From: Streptomyces humicola
GTDB lineage: Bacteria; Actinomycetota; Actinomycetes; Streptomycetales; Streptomycetaceae
Assembly: GCF_024436035.1 (NCBI RefSeq)
Contig: NZ_JANFNG010000026.1
Coordinates: 1-64,000, forward strand
Direction of reading: 5' to 3'
Length of the DNA stretch: 64,000 bases
Made by a program: the position numbers and the translations under genes. The notes under the pieces are model-generated. The model did not search any database, was not told the DNA's origin, and was given only the letters and a program-made list of their open reading frames with translations. Shown in pieces: positions 1 to 8,892 of the stretch (positions are counted from its first letter, which is position 1; each line of letters opens with the position of its first letter).

Positions 1-88
1 GACCGGGCATCTCATGCTCGGCCAGCGTGATCTCCTTACGGCCGAACTCGGCCAGCGAAAGATCGGCGACCTTGAAGTCGTCTGCCAT
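1..88 (-). CDS. ahcY: Adenosylhomocysteinase, N-terminal 29 codons (partial)
   Basis: The gene reads leftwards and leaves the window after 29 codons. The N-terminus reads [20 protein letters not shown] and continues TLAEHEMPG, which is the conserved start of S-adenosyl-L-homocysteine hydrolase (family knowledge). The enzyme splits S-adenosylhomocysteine into adenosine and homocysteine in the cytoplasm, relieving product inhibition of methyltransferases. The ATG at 88 is preceded by GAGGAG with good spacing. The 183 bases between it and the divergent hydroxylase at 272 must hold both promoters; I could not see a convincing riboswitch there. NAD-binding and catalytic residues lie outside the window. 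Confidence 0.88.
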   Translation of the reverse strand, partial: MADDFKVADLSLAEFGRKEITLAEHEMPG

Positions 89-271
89 GGAAGGCTCCTC
101 GGGGTCGGCAACGCCGCCATGGTCCGGAGCGCAGCTCAACGCCCGTTCGAGCCCTGCTGCAGTGCGGCGGCGCAATCCTCCACCGGTCCACGAGCGGGCG
201 CAGGCACCGTGTCGCCGTGTTCTGCCGCCGCCCGGGCGGCGGACCGCCGGGAGTCGAGGGGAGCGGCGCAC

Positions 272-1501
272 ATGGCCGTGCGGAAGGGTCGGTCACCGTT
301 GGAGATCCTGATCATCGGCGGCGGCATCGGCGGGCTGTGCCTGGCGCAGGCGCTGCGCCAGGCCGGGCTGCCGGTCACCGTCCATGAACGGGACGAGTCG
401 CCCGAGGGGCGTCGGCAGGGCTACCGGCTGCGGATCAGTCCCGAGGGCGAGGAGGGGCTGCGGGCCTGTCTGCCGCAGCCGTTGGTGGACCTGGTCGTCG
501 CGACCTCGAACCGGCGCGAGTCCGCCGGTCTCATGGCGTACGACGAGAATCTCGAGGAGCAGTGGACGCCGAGCTTCGACGATCCGCGCGGTGACCGCCC
601 CGACCGGATCGACGCCGTCGACCGGGTGACGCTGCGCCGCATCCTGCTGGCCGGCCTGGGCGACACGGTCCGGTTCGGCAGCACCTTCGAGCGGTTGGAG
701 CGGACGGACGGCGGCCGGATTGCGGCGCACTTCGCGGACGGGACGGTGGCGGAGTGCGACGTGCTTGTGGCCGCCGACGGCGTCAACTCCCGGGTGCGTG
801 CGCAGCTGCGGCCGCAGGACAAGCCGCGGGATCTGGGTGTGCGCACGGTGTTCTCCCGGATCCCGCGGACGGCCGCCATCGGGGCCGGGCTGCCGGAGAT
901 CCTGCGCGACCGGTTCTCGTACGTCATCGGCACCGACGGCCATCACCTGGGCCTGATGCCGATGGTGTTCCGCACCCGGCCGACCGAGGCCGCGGCGCGG
1001 CTGTGGCCGGACGCGGGCCTGGCGGACGCCGAGGACTACTACATGTCGGTGTTCAACGTGCACCGCGACGACCTCGGCATGGCCGAGGCGGACTTCTTCG
1101 CCCTGTCCGGCGAGGAGTTGTGCGACTTCGTGGTGAAGCGCACCGCGGCCTGGCATCCGGATCTGCGCGGCATCTTCCGGCACGCCCTGCCCGAGGAGTC
1201 GTTCGCCGTGTCGCTGCGGGCCACCCACCCGGTGCAGCCGTGGGAGGCGGGCCCGGTCGTGCCGCTCGGCGACGCCGTGCACACCATGCCCCCGTCGGGC
1301 GGGGTGGGCGCCAACACGGCGATCCGGGACGCCGCGTCGCTGGCCCACGCACTGGCCGATGTCGCCTCCGGCGCACGGGAGTTGACCGATGGGGTGGCCG
1401 GCTACCAGCAGGAGATGGTGCGGTACGCCACCGAGGGCGTGCAGATGTCGCTGCGCATCGCCCAGTGGTCGATCAAGAAGGTCGACGTCGAGGCGGCGTG
1501 A
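272..1501 (+). CDS. FAD-dependent aromatic hydroxylase (group A flavoprotein monooxygenase)
   Basis: A 409-residue flavoprotein monooxygenase of the PHBH/aromatic polyketide hydroxylase family. The N-terminal FAD motif [15 protein letters not shown] (about residues 14-28) starts a Rossmann fold, the DG motif is in [14 protein letters not shown] and the GD motif in [18 protein letters not shown], so all three flavin signatures are intact. Such enzymes hydroxylate aromatic rings with NAD(P)H and oxygen. ATG 272 is chosen because it follows AGGGGAG and lies directly before the Rossmann motif; upstream in-frame codons are low quality. It converges on a set of aromatic polyketide tailoring genes, suggesting a polyketide (spore pigment type) substrate, but the ketosynthases that would make it are absent here. 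Confidence 0.85.
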   Translation: MAVRKGRSPLEILIIGGGIGGLCLAQALRQAGLPVTVHERDESPEGRRQGYRLRISPEGEEGLRACLPQPLVDLVVATSNRRESAGLMAYDENLEEQWTPSFDDPRGDRPDRIDAVDRVTLRRILLAGLGDTVRFGSTFERLERTDGGRIAAHFADGTVAECDVLVAADGVNSRVRAQLRPQDKPRDLGVRTVFSRIPRTAAIGAGLPEILRDRFSYVIGTDGHHLGLMPMVFRTRPTEAAARLWPDAGLADAEDYYMSVFNVHRDDLGMAEADFFALSGEELCDFVVKRTAAWHPDLRGIFRHALPEESFAVSLRATHPVQPWEAGPVVPLGDAVHTMPPSGGVGANTAIRDAASLAHALADVASGARELTDGVAGYQQEMVRYATEGVQMSLRIAQWSIKKVDVEAA

Positions 1502-1609
1502 TTGTCTCTTCGCGGCCGGGGAATGACCACCCGTCGGCGAACCCCGAGGACGAGGCGGCCGGGACGACCGTGTGGCTGGGGCACGCGCGTCCGCGCCGGG
1601 CCGGGGCCG

Positions 1610-1840
1610 CCAAGTGCCCAGCGGGTTCATCTGCACGGTGCGCTCGACGAGGTCGAGCGGGACCGTCAGCGGTCCGGTGCGTGCGTCGGGGAGCAGCCCG
1701 ACGCTGCAGACCGCGATGTCGACGGGCCCGGCCGCCTCGGCGGCGCGTTTGACGCTGCCGGCGTCGGTGGTGTCCAGCGCGTGCCGGGTCCGAGGTCGGC
1801 GGCCGCGGCGAGGGCGTCGACATCGCCGCGCCACGAGATG
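1610..1840 (-). pseudogene. Remnant of a short-chain dehydrogenase
   Basis: No intact gene fits the 385 bases between 1501 and 1887, but the minus strand codes for recognisable SDR pieces in two frames. One frame near 1790-1840 reads DVDALAAAADLGPG, the second from about 1783 reads LDTTDAGSVKRAAEAA, then VDIAVCSVGLLPDA and LVERTVQMNPLGTW. In an SDR these correspond to the cofactor-side loop, the D-x-T-D strand, the NNAG strand and the V-N-x-x-G-x helix. A frameshift joins the pieces, the glycine-rich start and the Ser-Tyr-Lys active site are missing, and the NNAG motif is degraded. It is a decayed copy, distinct from the intact SDR at 2195. Confidence 0.6.
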
Positions 1841-1886
1841 GGCCCCTTCCGCACTCCGCCGGAAGGGACCCTCGCCGTGTGTGCGC

Positions 1887-2195
1887 TCAGGCGGCCTTGC
1901 CCGGGATGTGCGCGACCACCTCCATCGTGTGGAAGGAGCCCGCGCTGCGGAACGGGTGCAGCTTGCTGCGGTGTTCCAGGTGCTCGGGGCTGTTCTCGAA
2001 CTCGCGGAAGCGCGGCTCGTCGACCCAGTCGCTGACGATGTAGTAGGTGGACTCCTCGGTGGTGCTCTTCGAGAGCCACTGGCCGATGTTGGCGGGGTGC
2101 CCGGTGACGGCGCCGGTGCCGGCGTGCCACTCGCGCTCGAACGCGGCCTCCTCGCCGGGCTTGATCTCCATGCGGAGCATGACGCGGAAGGTCAT
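1887..2195 (-). CDS. Antibiotic biosynthesis monooxygenase (ABM) domain protein
   Basis: A 102-residue single-domain protein starting [20 protein letters not shown], with the pattern of a dimeric alpha-beta ABM/ferredoxin-like fold (YYIVSDWVDEPRFREFENSP in the middle). Cofactor-free members oxidise aromatic polyketides to quinones; others act as cyclases. Its ATG overlaps the stop codon of the upstream SDR (TGATG at 2193-2197), so the two are translationally coupled and it is the last gene of the operon 3933-1887. The substrate is not evident from the sequence; an aromatic polyketide intermediate is inferred from the neighbours. Confidence 0.78.
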   Translation of the reverse strand: MTFRVMLRMEIKPGEEAAFEREWHAGTGAVTGHPANIGQWLSKSTTEESTYYIVSDWVDEPRFREFENSPEHLEHRSKLHPFRSAGSFHTMEVVAHIPGKAA

Positions 2196-2947
2196 CAGGA
2201 GATGCCTCCGTCCACGCCGATGGCGGCGCCCGTCACGTACGACGACAGGTCGCTGGCGAGCCACAGCACCGCGCCGGCCACCTCCTCGGGGCGTCCGAGC
2301 CGGCCGAGTGCGGTCTTGCGGCTGTACATCGCCAGGGTCTGCTCGCGCTGCTCGGCGGGCTTGTCGTCGAGCGCCTCGGTGTGGATCACGCCGAGCAGCA
2401 GGGTGTTGACGCGGATCCCCTGCCCGCCGAGCTCCTTGGCGAGGGAGCGGGTCAGGCCGAGCTGCGCGGCCTTGGTCGCGGTGTAGTGCGCACGCAGCGG
2501 GACGCCCGCCTCGGCGGCCTTGGAGCCGATGTTGATCACCGAGGAGCCGGCGCCCAGGTACGGCAGTGCGCCCTGGATGACCAGGTGGGTGCCGGTGAGG
2601 TTGACGTCGACGATGCGCTTCCACTCGGCGACGTCCAGGTCTGCGTATGGGACGTGGCTGATGGCACCGGCGTTGTTGACGATCAGGTCGATGTGGCCGT
2701 AGCGCTCGCCGGCGGCCCGTACGAACGCGGTGGCCTGGTCGGGGTCGGCGATGTCGGCGCGGGCCACCAGATGATCGCCCGGGGTGCCCTTCAACTCCCG
2801 TTCGAGCGAGGCCACGAATTCGCTCTGCTGCCGGTAGTTGGTGGCGACGTCCACTCCGGCGCGGGCCAGGGCGAGGACGACGCCCCGGCCGACACCGCGG
2901 ACGCCTCCGGTGACGATGGCCTTCTTTCCGGTGAGGCCGAGATCCAT
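2195..2947 (-). CDS. Short-chain dehydrogenase/reductase (3-oxoacyl-ACP reductase-like)
   Basis: A complete 250-residue classical SDR. The cofactor motif is [10 protein letters not shown] (residues 13-22), the structural NNAG motif is intact (IVNNAGAI), and the catalytic set is a Ser in [11 protein letters not shown] with YTATK (Tyr and Lys three residues apart). The C-terminus [19 protein letters not shown] is typical of the family. It likely reduces a keto group of an aromatic polyketide intermediate with NADPH. It lies 49 bases after the DUF1772 gene and is coupled by stop/start overlap to the ABM gene, so it belongs to the operon of four genes running 3933 to 1887. Confidence 0.85.
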   Translation of the reverse strand: MDLGLTGKKAIVTGGVRGVGRGVVLALARAGVDVATNYRQQSEFVASLERELKGTPGDHLVARADIADPDQATAFVRAAGERYGHIDLIVNNAGAISHVPYADLDVAEWKRIVDVNLTGTHLVIQGALPYLGAGSSVINIGSKAAEAGVPLRAHYTATKAAQLGLTRSLAKELGGQGIRVNTLLLGVIHTEALDDKPAEQREQTLAMYSRKTALGRLGRPEEVAGAVLWLASDLSSYVTGAAIGVDGGIS

Positions 2948-2996
2948 GAATTCCTCCGGGTCTTGCGGTGGTTGGGGGTCTTGGCAACGACGCAGG

Positions 2997-3455
2997 TCAC
3001 AGCAGGACGACGAGGGCTGAGCAGTTGACCACCAGCGCGGCGATGGTCATCACGGCGCGGCGGCGGTTCCACATGCCCCACACCTCGCGCCGCTCGAGGC
3101 CGTCGAAGTCGTCGGGGAGGTTGTCCGGGTCAAGAGAGCGCACCCAACGGTTCGTCGGCACGTTCTTCGTCCACGAGATGACGCTCACCGCGGCCGCCAG
3201 CACCGCCCCGGCGGTGAAGAGCACGGCCGCGGACTGGGCGGCGGCGACCGCGAGGGCGATGTCGCCGACGAGGGTGCCCATCAGGCAGATCGGCATCCAC
3301 GGGTCGTAGCGTCCGGCGAAGAACGCGTGGGCGTGGACGTACCGGTCGGCGGGGAGCGAGGCCAGCAGCGGGAAGCCGCCGAGCTGGGTGCCGAGCAGTA
3401 CGCCGGCGGCGAGCCCGTTGAGGAGCACCACCAGCGGTGCCAGGAACTGGAGCAC
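2997..3455 (-). CDS. DUF1772 membrane protein (anthrone-oxygenase-like)
   Basis: A 152-residue protein with about four hydrophobic segments (residues 3-22, 50-70, 75-95, 130-150), as in the DUF1772 family, and conserved-looking [12 protein letters not shown] and TKNVPTNRW stretches. Some family members in fungal and bacterial aromatic polyketide pathways oxidise anthrones to anthraquinones; that is family knowledge and the present activity is inferred from context. GTG 3455 is preceded by CGGAGGCG and lies 13 bases after the aromatase gene, so the genes are cotranscribed. Function could also be unrelated membrane assistance. Confidence 0.72.
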   Translation of the reverse strand: MLQFLAPLVVLLNGLAAGVLLGTQLGGFPLLASLPADRYVHAHAFFAGRYDPWMPICLMGTLVGDIALAVAAAQSAAVLFTAGAVLAAAVSVISWTKNVPTNRWVRSLDPDNLPDDFDGLERREVWGMWNRRRAVMTIAALVVNCSALVVLL

Positions 3456-3468
3456 GGTCGCCTCCGGG

Positions 3469-3984
<516 letters not shown>

Positions 3985-4086
3985 CTACAGACCGGCTCGA
4001 AGGAACATCCAGTGGTCACGCGGGCGCACGCCTCGCTCGCTCCACCGCCGTACGAGCCGCAACTGCCAGCATCTCCCGGTTGGCCC

Positions 4087-4290
4087 GCGGCCTTCTATCT
4101 GCAAAGCGGCATGGGCTTCTCGGCGTTCGGCGCGGGCGTCGCGGTCGTTCCCTACTCGATCGGGGCGATGGCCACGTCGTCGTTCTCCCCGCTGGTCGTC
4201 CAGCGGGCGGGCCGGATCGCGCTGAGCGCCGGAATCGCGGTGGTGATCGCCGGCATGGTGTGGATGATCCTGACGCGGACGGCGTCCCGT
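4087..4290 (+). pseudogene. Remnant of an MFS (DHA2-type) drug exporter
   Basis: The plus strand between the aromatase start and the SchA/CurD gene codes for FYLQSGMGFSAFGAGVAVV, then PYSIGAMATSSFSPLVVQRA and GRIALSAGIAVVIAGMVWMI. In DHA2 transporters of the major facilitator superfamily these match transmembrane helices 8 to 10, including the Y-L-Q-x-G-x-G-x-S entry and the R-x-G-R loop. There is no start codon region, the N-terminal half is missing, and the frame runs into unrelated sequence. I read it as the relic of the self-resistance exporter of the polyketide cluster. The rest of 3934-4342 shows nothing else that I can identify. Confidence 0.6.
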
Positions 4291-4342
4291 CGGCCGCGTG
4301 ATCTTCGAGCCGGATCCGAGCGCGCTGCGGTGCGATGGCGGC

Positions 4343-4711
4343 ATGCCTTTCGCCGCGATCACCTACGATGTCAAGTCCGGTTTCGAGAAAGAGATCACGG
4401 AGGTGTTCCGGGGCTTCCGGCGGGTACGCTCGTCGGTCGTCGAGGACGACACCGGCCGGCCCGAGGCGACGATCCTGTCGACCGCCGTGTTCATCCGCGA
4501 CGCCACCCTCGTGCGCGTCATCGAGTACGAGGGCGACCTCGACGCCGTCGCCCGCTTCATGGCGAACCAGCCGGGGGTGCGCGAGTTCGAGGAGCGCATC
4601 GCCCCCTACCTCAGCCGCCCGCGCTCCACCGCGACCATTGAGGACTTCGTCGCCACCTTCAAGCGCAGCCTGCTCAACCCTGTGGTGCAGTTCTCCGTGC
4701 GCGACCGGTGA
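4343..4711 (+). CDS. SchA/CurD-like domain protein
   Basis: A 122-residue protein starting MPFAAITYDVKSGFEKEITE, the hallmark start of the SchA/CurD-like family found in spore pigment (whiE, sch, cur) clusters. The rest (VFIRDATLVRVIEYEGDLDA, then FMANQPGVREFEERI) has the repeated ferredoxin-like pattern of the family. The molecular role is not settled; members are proposed oxygenases or cyclisation helpers. ATG 4343 is chosen over GTG 4298 because homology begins there; the ribosome binding site is weak. It supports reading the whole 0.3-4.7 kb region as a remnant of an aromatic polyketide cluster. Confidence 0.8.
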   Translation: MPFAAITYDVKSGFEKEITEVFRGFRRVRSSVVEDDTGRPEATILSTAVFIRDATLVRVIEYEGDLDAVARFMANQPGVREFEERIAPYLSRPRSTATIEDFVATFKRSLLNPVVQFSVRDR

Positions 4712-4737
4712 AACCCGTCAGGTGACGCCCGGTCGTT

Positions 4738-6510
4738 TCAACCGCCCAGCGCCAGGGCGGTGTTGACGAGCCCGATGTGGCTGAACGCCTGCGGGAAGTT
4801 CCCGAGTTGGCGCCCGGCGCGGCAGTCCCACTCCTCGGCGAGCAGCCCGACGTCGTTGCGCAGCGCCAGCAGCCGCTCGAACAGCTCGCGCGCCTCGTCG
4901 CGCCGACCGATCGCGGCCAGGGCGTCGGCGAGCCAGAAGGAGCACACCAGGAACGCGCCTTCGCCGCCGGGCAGTCCGTCCACGCCGATCTCGCTGTGCC
5001 GGGTGGGGTAGCGGGCGACGAAACCGCCCTGGAGGAGTTCGCGCCGGATCGCCTCGACGGTGCCGGCCACACGCGGATCGTCCGGCGGTAGAAACCCGAC
5101 CTGCGGGATCAGCAGCAGCGAGGCGTCCAGCTCTTTGGAGCCGTAGGACTGGGTGAAGGTGCGCCGCTGCGGGTCCCACCCCAGCGCGCACACCTCGCGA
5201 TGGATCGTCTCCCGCAGCGACTGCCAACGTCGCACGGCGTGCCCGGCGCGGTCGTGCCGCTCCAGCAGTCGTACGATCCGGTCGGCCGCCACCCAGGCCA
5301 TCACCTTCGAGTGCACGAAGTGGCGGCGCGGCCCGCGGATCTCCCAGATGCCCTCGTCGGGCTCCCGCCAGCGGGTCTCCAGGTGGTTCATCAGCTTGTG
5401 GCGCAGCAGCCCTATGTCGTCCGTGGGCGGCAGCCCGGACCGCTCGCCCAGGTAGAGGGCGTCCATCACCTCGCCGAACACGTCGAGCTGGAACTGGCCT
5501 GCGGCGGCGTTGCCGACCCGCACCGGCGCCGAGCCCTCGTAGCCGGGCAGCCACAGCAGCTCGGCCTCGGGCAGCTCCCGCTCCCCTGCAACCCCGTACA
5601 TGATCTGCAGGTTCTGCGGGTCACCCGCGACCGCCCGCAGCAGCCAGGACCGCCACGCCTCGGCCTCCTCCCGGTAGCCGGTGTTCAGCAGCACCGACAG
5701 CGTCAACGCGGCGTCGCGCAGCCAGGTGTACCGGTAGTCCCAGTTGCGCACCCCGCCCAGCTCCTCGGGGAGCGAGGCGGTCGGCGCGGCGACGACGCCG
5801 CCGGTGGGCCGGTACGTCAGCGCCTTGAGGGTGATCAGGGAGCGCACCACCGCGTCCCGCCACGGGCCGTCGTAGGTGCAGCGGCCCACCCAGTCCGCCC
5901 AGAAGCCGTCGGTGGCCCGCAGCGCCGCCGCCACGTCGCGCTGGGGCGGCGGCGGAAGGTGCGACGCCTGCCAGCTGAGGGTGAACGCGGCCTGCTCGCC
6001 GGGGCCGAGGGTGAAGTCCGAATAGGTCGTCAGGTCGCTGCCGTGGGTTTCGACGTCGGTGTCGAGCCAGAGGGAGTCGGGCCCGGCGACGGCGGCGAGC
6101 CGTCCCGCGGTCTTGCGCGCCCAGGGGACGACGCGGCCGTAGGAGAAGCGCATGCGCAGCGCGGACCGGACGGCGACGCGGCCGCAGACGCCTTCCACGA
6201 TCCGCACCAGTCGCGGGGCCCGGCCGCGCGGCGGCATGAAATCGGTGAGCCGCACGGTGCCGTCGCGAGTGTCCCACTCCGATTCGAGGATCAGCGAGCC
6301 GCCGCGGTAGCGGCGGCGGACGGCGTGCGCAGGGCCTCCGGCGGGAGCGATCCGCCAGAAGCCGTTGGCGTCGTCGCCGAGGAGACCGCAGAAGACCGCG
6401 GGGGAGTCGAAGCGCGGCAGGCACAGCCAGTCGACGGAGCCGTCGCGGCCGACCAGCGCCGCCGTTTGCATGTCCCCGACAAGCGCATAGTCCTCGATCC
6501 GGCCGGCCAC
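4738..6510 (-). CDS. Glycoside hydrolase family 15 protein (glucoamylase/trehalase-like)
   Basis: A 590-residue GH15 enzyme with the two-part layout of bacterial members: an N-terminal beta-sandwich (to about residue 200) and an alpha/alpha-six barrel. Barrel signatures are NWDYRYTWLRDAALT, DEGIWEIRGPRRHFVHSKVM and NDVGLLAEEWDC; the acidic pair expected for inverting catalysis is in the EGIWE and LLAEEW motifs. No signal peptide is seen, so it acts inside the cell, probably on trehalose or maltodextrin; actinobacterial homologues are often trehalases. GTG 6510 follows GGAGG by five bases and is preferred to GTG 6516. It is transcribed alone. Confidence 0.87.
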   Translation of the reverse strand: MAGRIEDYALVGDMQTAALVGRDGSVDWLCLPRFDSPAVFCGLLGDDANGFWRIAPAGGPAHAVRRRYRGGSLILESEWDTRDGTVRLTDFMPPRGRAPRLVRIVEGVCGRVAVRSALRMRFSYGRVVPWARKTAGRLAAVAGPDSLWLDTDVETHGSDLTTYSDFTLGPGEQAAFTLSWQASHLPPPPQRDVAAALRATDGFWADWVGRCTYDGPWRDAVVRSLITLKALTYRPTGGVVAAPTASLPEELGGVRNWDYRYTWLRDAALTLSVLLNTGYREEAEAWRSWLLRAVAGDPQNLQIMYGVAGERELPEAELLWLPGYEGSAPVRVGNAAAGQFQLDVFGEVMDALYLGERSGLPPTDDIGLLRHKLMNHLETRWREPDEGIWEIRGPRRHFVHSKVMAWVAADRIVRLLERHDRAGHAVRRWQSLRETIHREVCALGWDPQRRTFTQSYGSKELDASLLLIPQVGFLPPDDPRVAGTVEAIRRELLQGGFVARYPTRHSEIGVDGLPGGEGAFLVCSFWLADALAAIGRRDEARELFERLLALRNDVGLLAEEWDCRAGRQLGNFPQAFSHIGLVNTALALGG

Positions 6511-6650
6511 ACACACCTCCTGCTCTGCGAGGGACGAGGCGATGGACGGGTGTCCGGCACACCGTAGGCAAGGGCGCTAGAGCACCGGTCCAGCGCCCGG
6601 CGGTCGTCCTGAGCACCCGCTCCCATCAGGTACGATGTCTGCATTCATGA

Positions 6651-6723
<73 letters not shown>

Positions 6724-6731
6724 CCGATGAT

Positions 6732-6769
6732 CACGACAATGCCCCCTCACGCGAGGGGGCATTGTCGTG
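6732..6769 (+). terminator. Terminator after tRNA-Lys
   Basis: A perfect 17-base-pair hairpin (left arm 6732-6748, right arm 6753-6769) with a four-base ACGC loop. It lies directly after the tRNA gene. As usual in this GC-rich group, no long U tract follows. Confidence 0.85.
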
Positions 6770-6899
6770 TCTTTGCACGTCGAGCTGCGGGGGTCGGCGC
6801 ATCGAGCGAGAATCGAGGTATCCGGCTCGTTCAAGGAGATGGTCGAGTTCAACGGAGGCCATCAGGCCTGTCACGCCATGACAGGGAGTTGACCAGACA

Positions 6900-7070
6900 A
6901 TGAGTGCTCCTGTGCAAGAACGGCCGCACTTCGATTATCGGCACGACCGCCACGACGGTTCCGGTCCCGCCAGGATGAGAGTCCAGGAGGAGCCCGACGC
7001 TCCGCCGCTGCTCCTCGCCGGCACCGACGACGACGGCACGGAACCGCACATCTGCCGCAGCATCGACTGA
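6900..7070 (+). CDS. Small unknown protein, 56 residues
   Basis: ATG 6900 follows AGGGAG with suitable spacing and opens a 56-codon gene rich in Asp, Pro, His and Arg (MSAPVQERPHFDYRHDRHDG at the start, TEPHICRSID at the end), with a single Cys five residues from the C-terminus. No membrane segment or signal peptide is present. I do not recognise it. Just upstream a second very short frame (6839-6892, 17 residues, ATG directly after AAGGAG) could be a leader. The pair faces the ABC transporter operon, separated by a hairpin at 7104-7143. A peptide precursor or a small regulatory protein are both possible; nothing in the sequence decides. Confidence 0.5.
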   Translation: MSAPVQERPHFDYRHDRHDGSGPARMRVQEEPDAPPLLLAGTDDDGTEPHICRSID

Positions 7071-7103
7071 CTCAACTGACTTCGACTGACACGCCGGCGC
7101 GTC

Positions 7104-7143
7104 CCGCCGTCCCCCTCCCTGCCCTCGGTGAGGGGGACGGCGG
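7104..7143. terminator. Bidirectional terminator between convergent genes
   Basis: A 14-base-pair GC-rich stem (7104-7117 with 7130-7143) and a 12-base loop lie between the small gene ending at 7070 and the ABC permease gene ending at 7149 on the other strand, so it can stop transcription from both sides. Confidence 0.75.
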
Positions 7144-7148
7144 CGGCG

Positions 7149-7994
7149 TCACCTCGCCAGCCGGGCCAGCAGCGCGGACGCGGCAGTGATGCCGAGCGCC
7201 GCGGCGAACGCCAGGACGGCATAGTCCGTGCCGAGGTGGGCCGGGGTGCCGATCAACAGCCCGCGCAACGCGTCGACCTCGTAGCTGAGCGGGTTGAACT
7301 TGCTGATGACCTGCAGCCAGCCGGGCATCGCGGAGACCGGGTAGAGCGCGTTGGAGCCGAAGAAGAGCGGCATCGTGATCGCCTGACCGATGCCCATCAG
7401 CCGGTCACGGGTGAGCACGATCCCCGCGATCGACATCGACAGGCACGAGAAGAAGGCCGAGCCGAGCACGACGATCGCGACGACGCCGAGCAGCTTGAGC
7501 GGGTTCCAGGTGAGCGAAACGCCGAGCAGCGCGGCGATGACGACCACCACGACCACCTGGATCACCGCCTTCACCCCTGCCGCGAAGGCCTTGCCCGTCA
7601 CCAGGGCGGCCCGTGGCGTCGGGGTGACCAGCAGCTTGGTGAGGATGCCGGAGTCCCGCTCCCAGATGATCATGATCCCGTAGAAGATCGAGATGAACAT
7701 CGCGGACTGGGCGATGATGCCCGGCGCCAGATAGTCGAGATACGGGATGCCCCCGGTCGGGATCGCCCGGATGCGGGTGAAGGTCTCACCGTAGATCAGC
7801 AGCCACAGCGCGGGCTGGATGGCCCGGGTGTAGATCTCGGTGCGGTCGTGTCGGAGCTTCTGCAGCTCCACGATGCACATGGCGAGCACACGGGCGGGCA
7901 CCACCCGCCAACCGGTGCGGGCCGCGGGCGCGGTGAGCAGCAGGTCGAGCCGCTCAGCCGACTCGGGATGCGGTGCGACGGGTGCGGCGGACAT
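7149..7994 (-). CDS. ABC-2 type transporter permease (DrrB-like)
   Basis: A 281-residue ABC-2 permease with about six membrane helices after a roughly 50-residue cytoplasmic N-terminus; the early ARAIQPALWLLIYGETFTRI stretch and the later LLVTPTPRAALVTGKAF loop are typical of the daunorubicin-resistance DrrB group. It forms the channel of a drug or lipid exporter with the ATPase encoded just upstream. ATG 7994 is chosen because it follows GGAGGGGAG; its start overlaps the ATPase gene by 41 bases, so the two are translationally coupled. Substrate is unknown. Confidence 0.86.
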   Translation of the reverse strand: MSAAPVAPHPESAERLDLLLTAPAARTGWRVVPARVLAMCIVELQKLRHDRTEIYTRAIQPALWLLIYGETFTRIRAIPTGGIPYLDYLAPGIIAQSAMFISIFYGIMIIWERDSGILTKLLVTPTPRAALVTGKAFAAGVKAVIQVVVVVVIAALLGVSLTWNPLKLLGVVAIVVLGSAFFSCLSMSIAGIVLTRDRLMGIGQAITMPLFFGSNALYPVSAMPGWLQVISKFNPLSYEVDALRGLLIGTPAHLGTDYAVLAFAAALGITAASALLARLAR

Positions 7995-8892
7995 CGCGGA
8001 ACTCCCCTCCTCCCTGGTCGTCAAGACCACTGCCTGCGACGTCCCGGAAGACGTCCTCCAAGGTCACGGGCGATGCGTGGTCCACGCCGGCCTCCCGGCG
8101 GCGCTCGTCGAGCCGGTTCTTGAGCTCCTCGGGCGTGCCGTGGGCGCGGATCCTGCCCTTGTGCATGAGAGCGAGGCGGTCGCAGTACTGGTCGGCCTCG
8201 TCCATGTAGTGCGTGGTGACGAGGACGGTCATGCCGGTCGCCGCCCGCACCTGGCTGATGTGCTCCCACACACCGTCCCGGGCGATCGGGTCGAGGCCGA
8301 TCGTCGGCTCGTCGAGTATGAGCAGCCGCGGCGCGCTGACCAGGGCCTGCGCCAGCTCGAGGCGGCGTACCATGCCCCCGGAGTACGTACCGGCGAGCCG
8401 GTCGGCGGCCTCGGTGAGCCCGACCGCCTCCAGGGCCTGCACCACGCGCTCGGCGCGCTCCTTGCGGGAGACGTCGAAGACGCGGGCGAACAGCGCGACG
8501 TTCTCGCGCCCGGTGAGGCTGGCGTCGGCGGAGAGCTGCTGGGGTACGTAGCCGAGCAGGCGGCGCACGTTCATCTTCTGGCGGGCCACGTCGTACCCGA
8601 AGACGCGCACCACCCCGGCCGGGACCGGCAGCAGTGTGGTGATGACGCGGATCGCGGTGGTCTTGCCGGCGCCGTTCGGCCCAAGCAGCCCGAAGACCTC
8701 CCCGGTGCGGACGGACAGGTCCACACCGTCGACGGCCTTGGTCGAGCCGAAGGAGTACTCCAGCCCCGTCAGGCTGACGGCCTCCGCGGCCGACGGGCCG
8801 TCCGTCGTCGTCTCCGGAGCGGATATCGGCACGTGAGCTCCCTCCCGTCGCCCGCCACCGCCGTCAGGCGAGGCGCTTCGCGCCACCGTCAT
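7954..8892 (-). CDS. ABC transporter ATP-binding protein (DrrA-like)
   Basis: A 312-residue ABC ATPase. Walker A is GLLGPNGAGKTT, the signature is YSGGMVRRLELAQAL, Walker B is LLILDEPTIGLDP, and the H-loop His is in VLVTTHYMDEA. The C-terminal extension with TLEDVFRDVAG is usual for DrrA-type drug exporters. ATG 8892 overlaps the MarR stop codon (ATGA), indicating coupling; an alternative GTG at 8832 has a stronger GGGAGGGAG site and would give a 292-residue protein. With the MarR gene upstream and permease downstream it forms a three-gene, self-regulated export operon. Confidence 0.9.
   Translation of the reverse strand: MTVARSASPDGGGGRREGAHVPISAPETTTDGPSAAEAVSLTGLEYSFGSTKAVDGVDLSVRTGEVFGLLGPNGAGKTTAIRVITTLLPVPAGVVRVFGYDVARQKMNVRRLLGYVPQQLSADASLTGRENVALFARVFDVSRKERAERVVQALEAVGLTEAADRLAGTYSGGMVRRLELAQALVSAPRLLILDEPTIGLDPIARDGVWEHISQVRAATGMTVLVTTHYMDEADQYCDRLALMHKGRIRAHGTPEELKNRLDERRREAGVDHASPVTLEDVFRDVAGSGLDDQGGGEFRDVRRTRRTASRVG

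Noticed and set aside
89-271. Possible SAH riboswitch in the leader of ahcY
   Set aside because: I compared the minus strand with the remembered consensus (GAGGAGCGCUGC and CAGGCUCG elements) and saw only scattered partial matches without the required pairing. A covariance-model search would be decisive.
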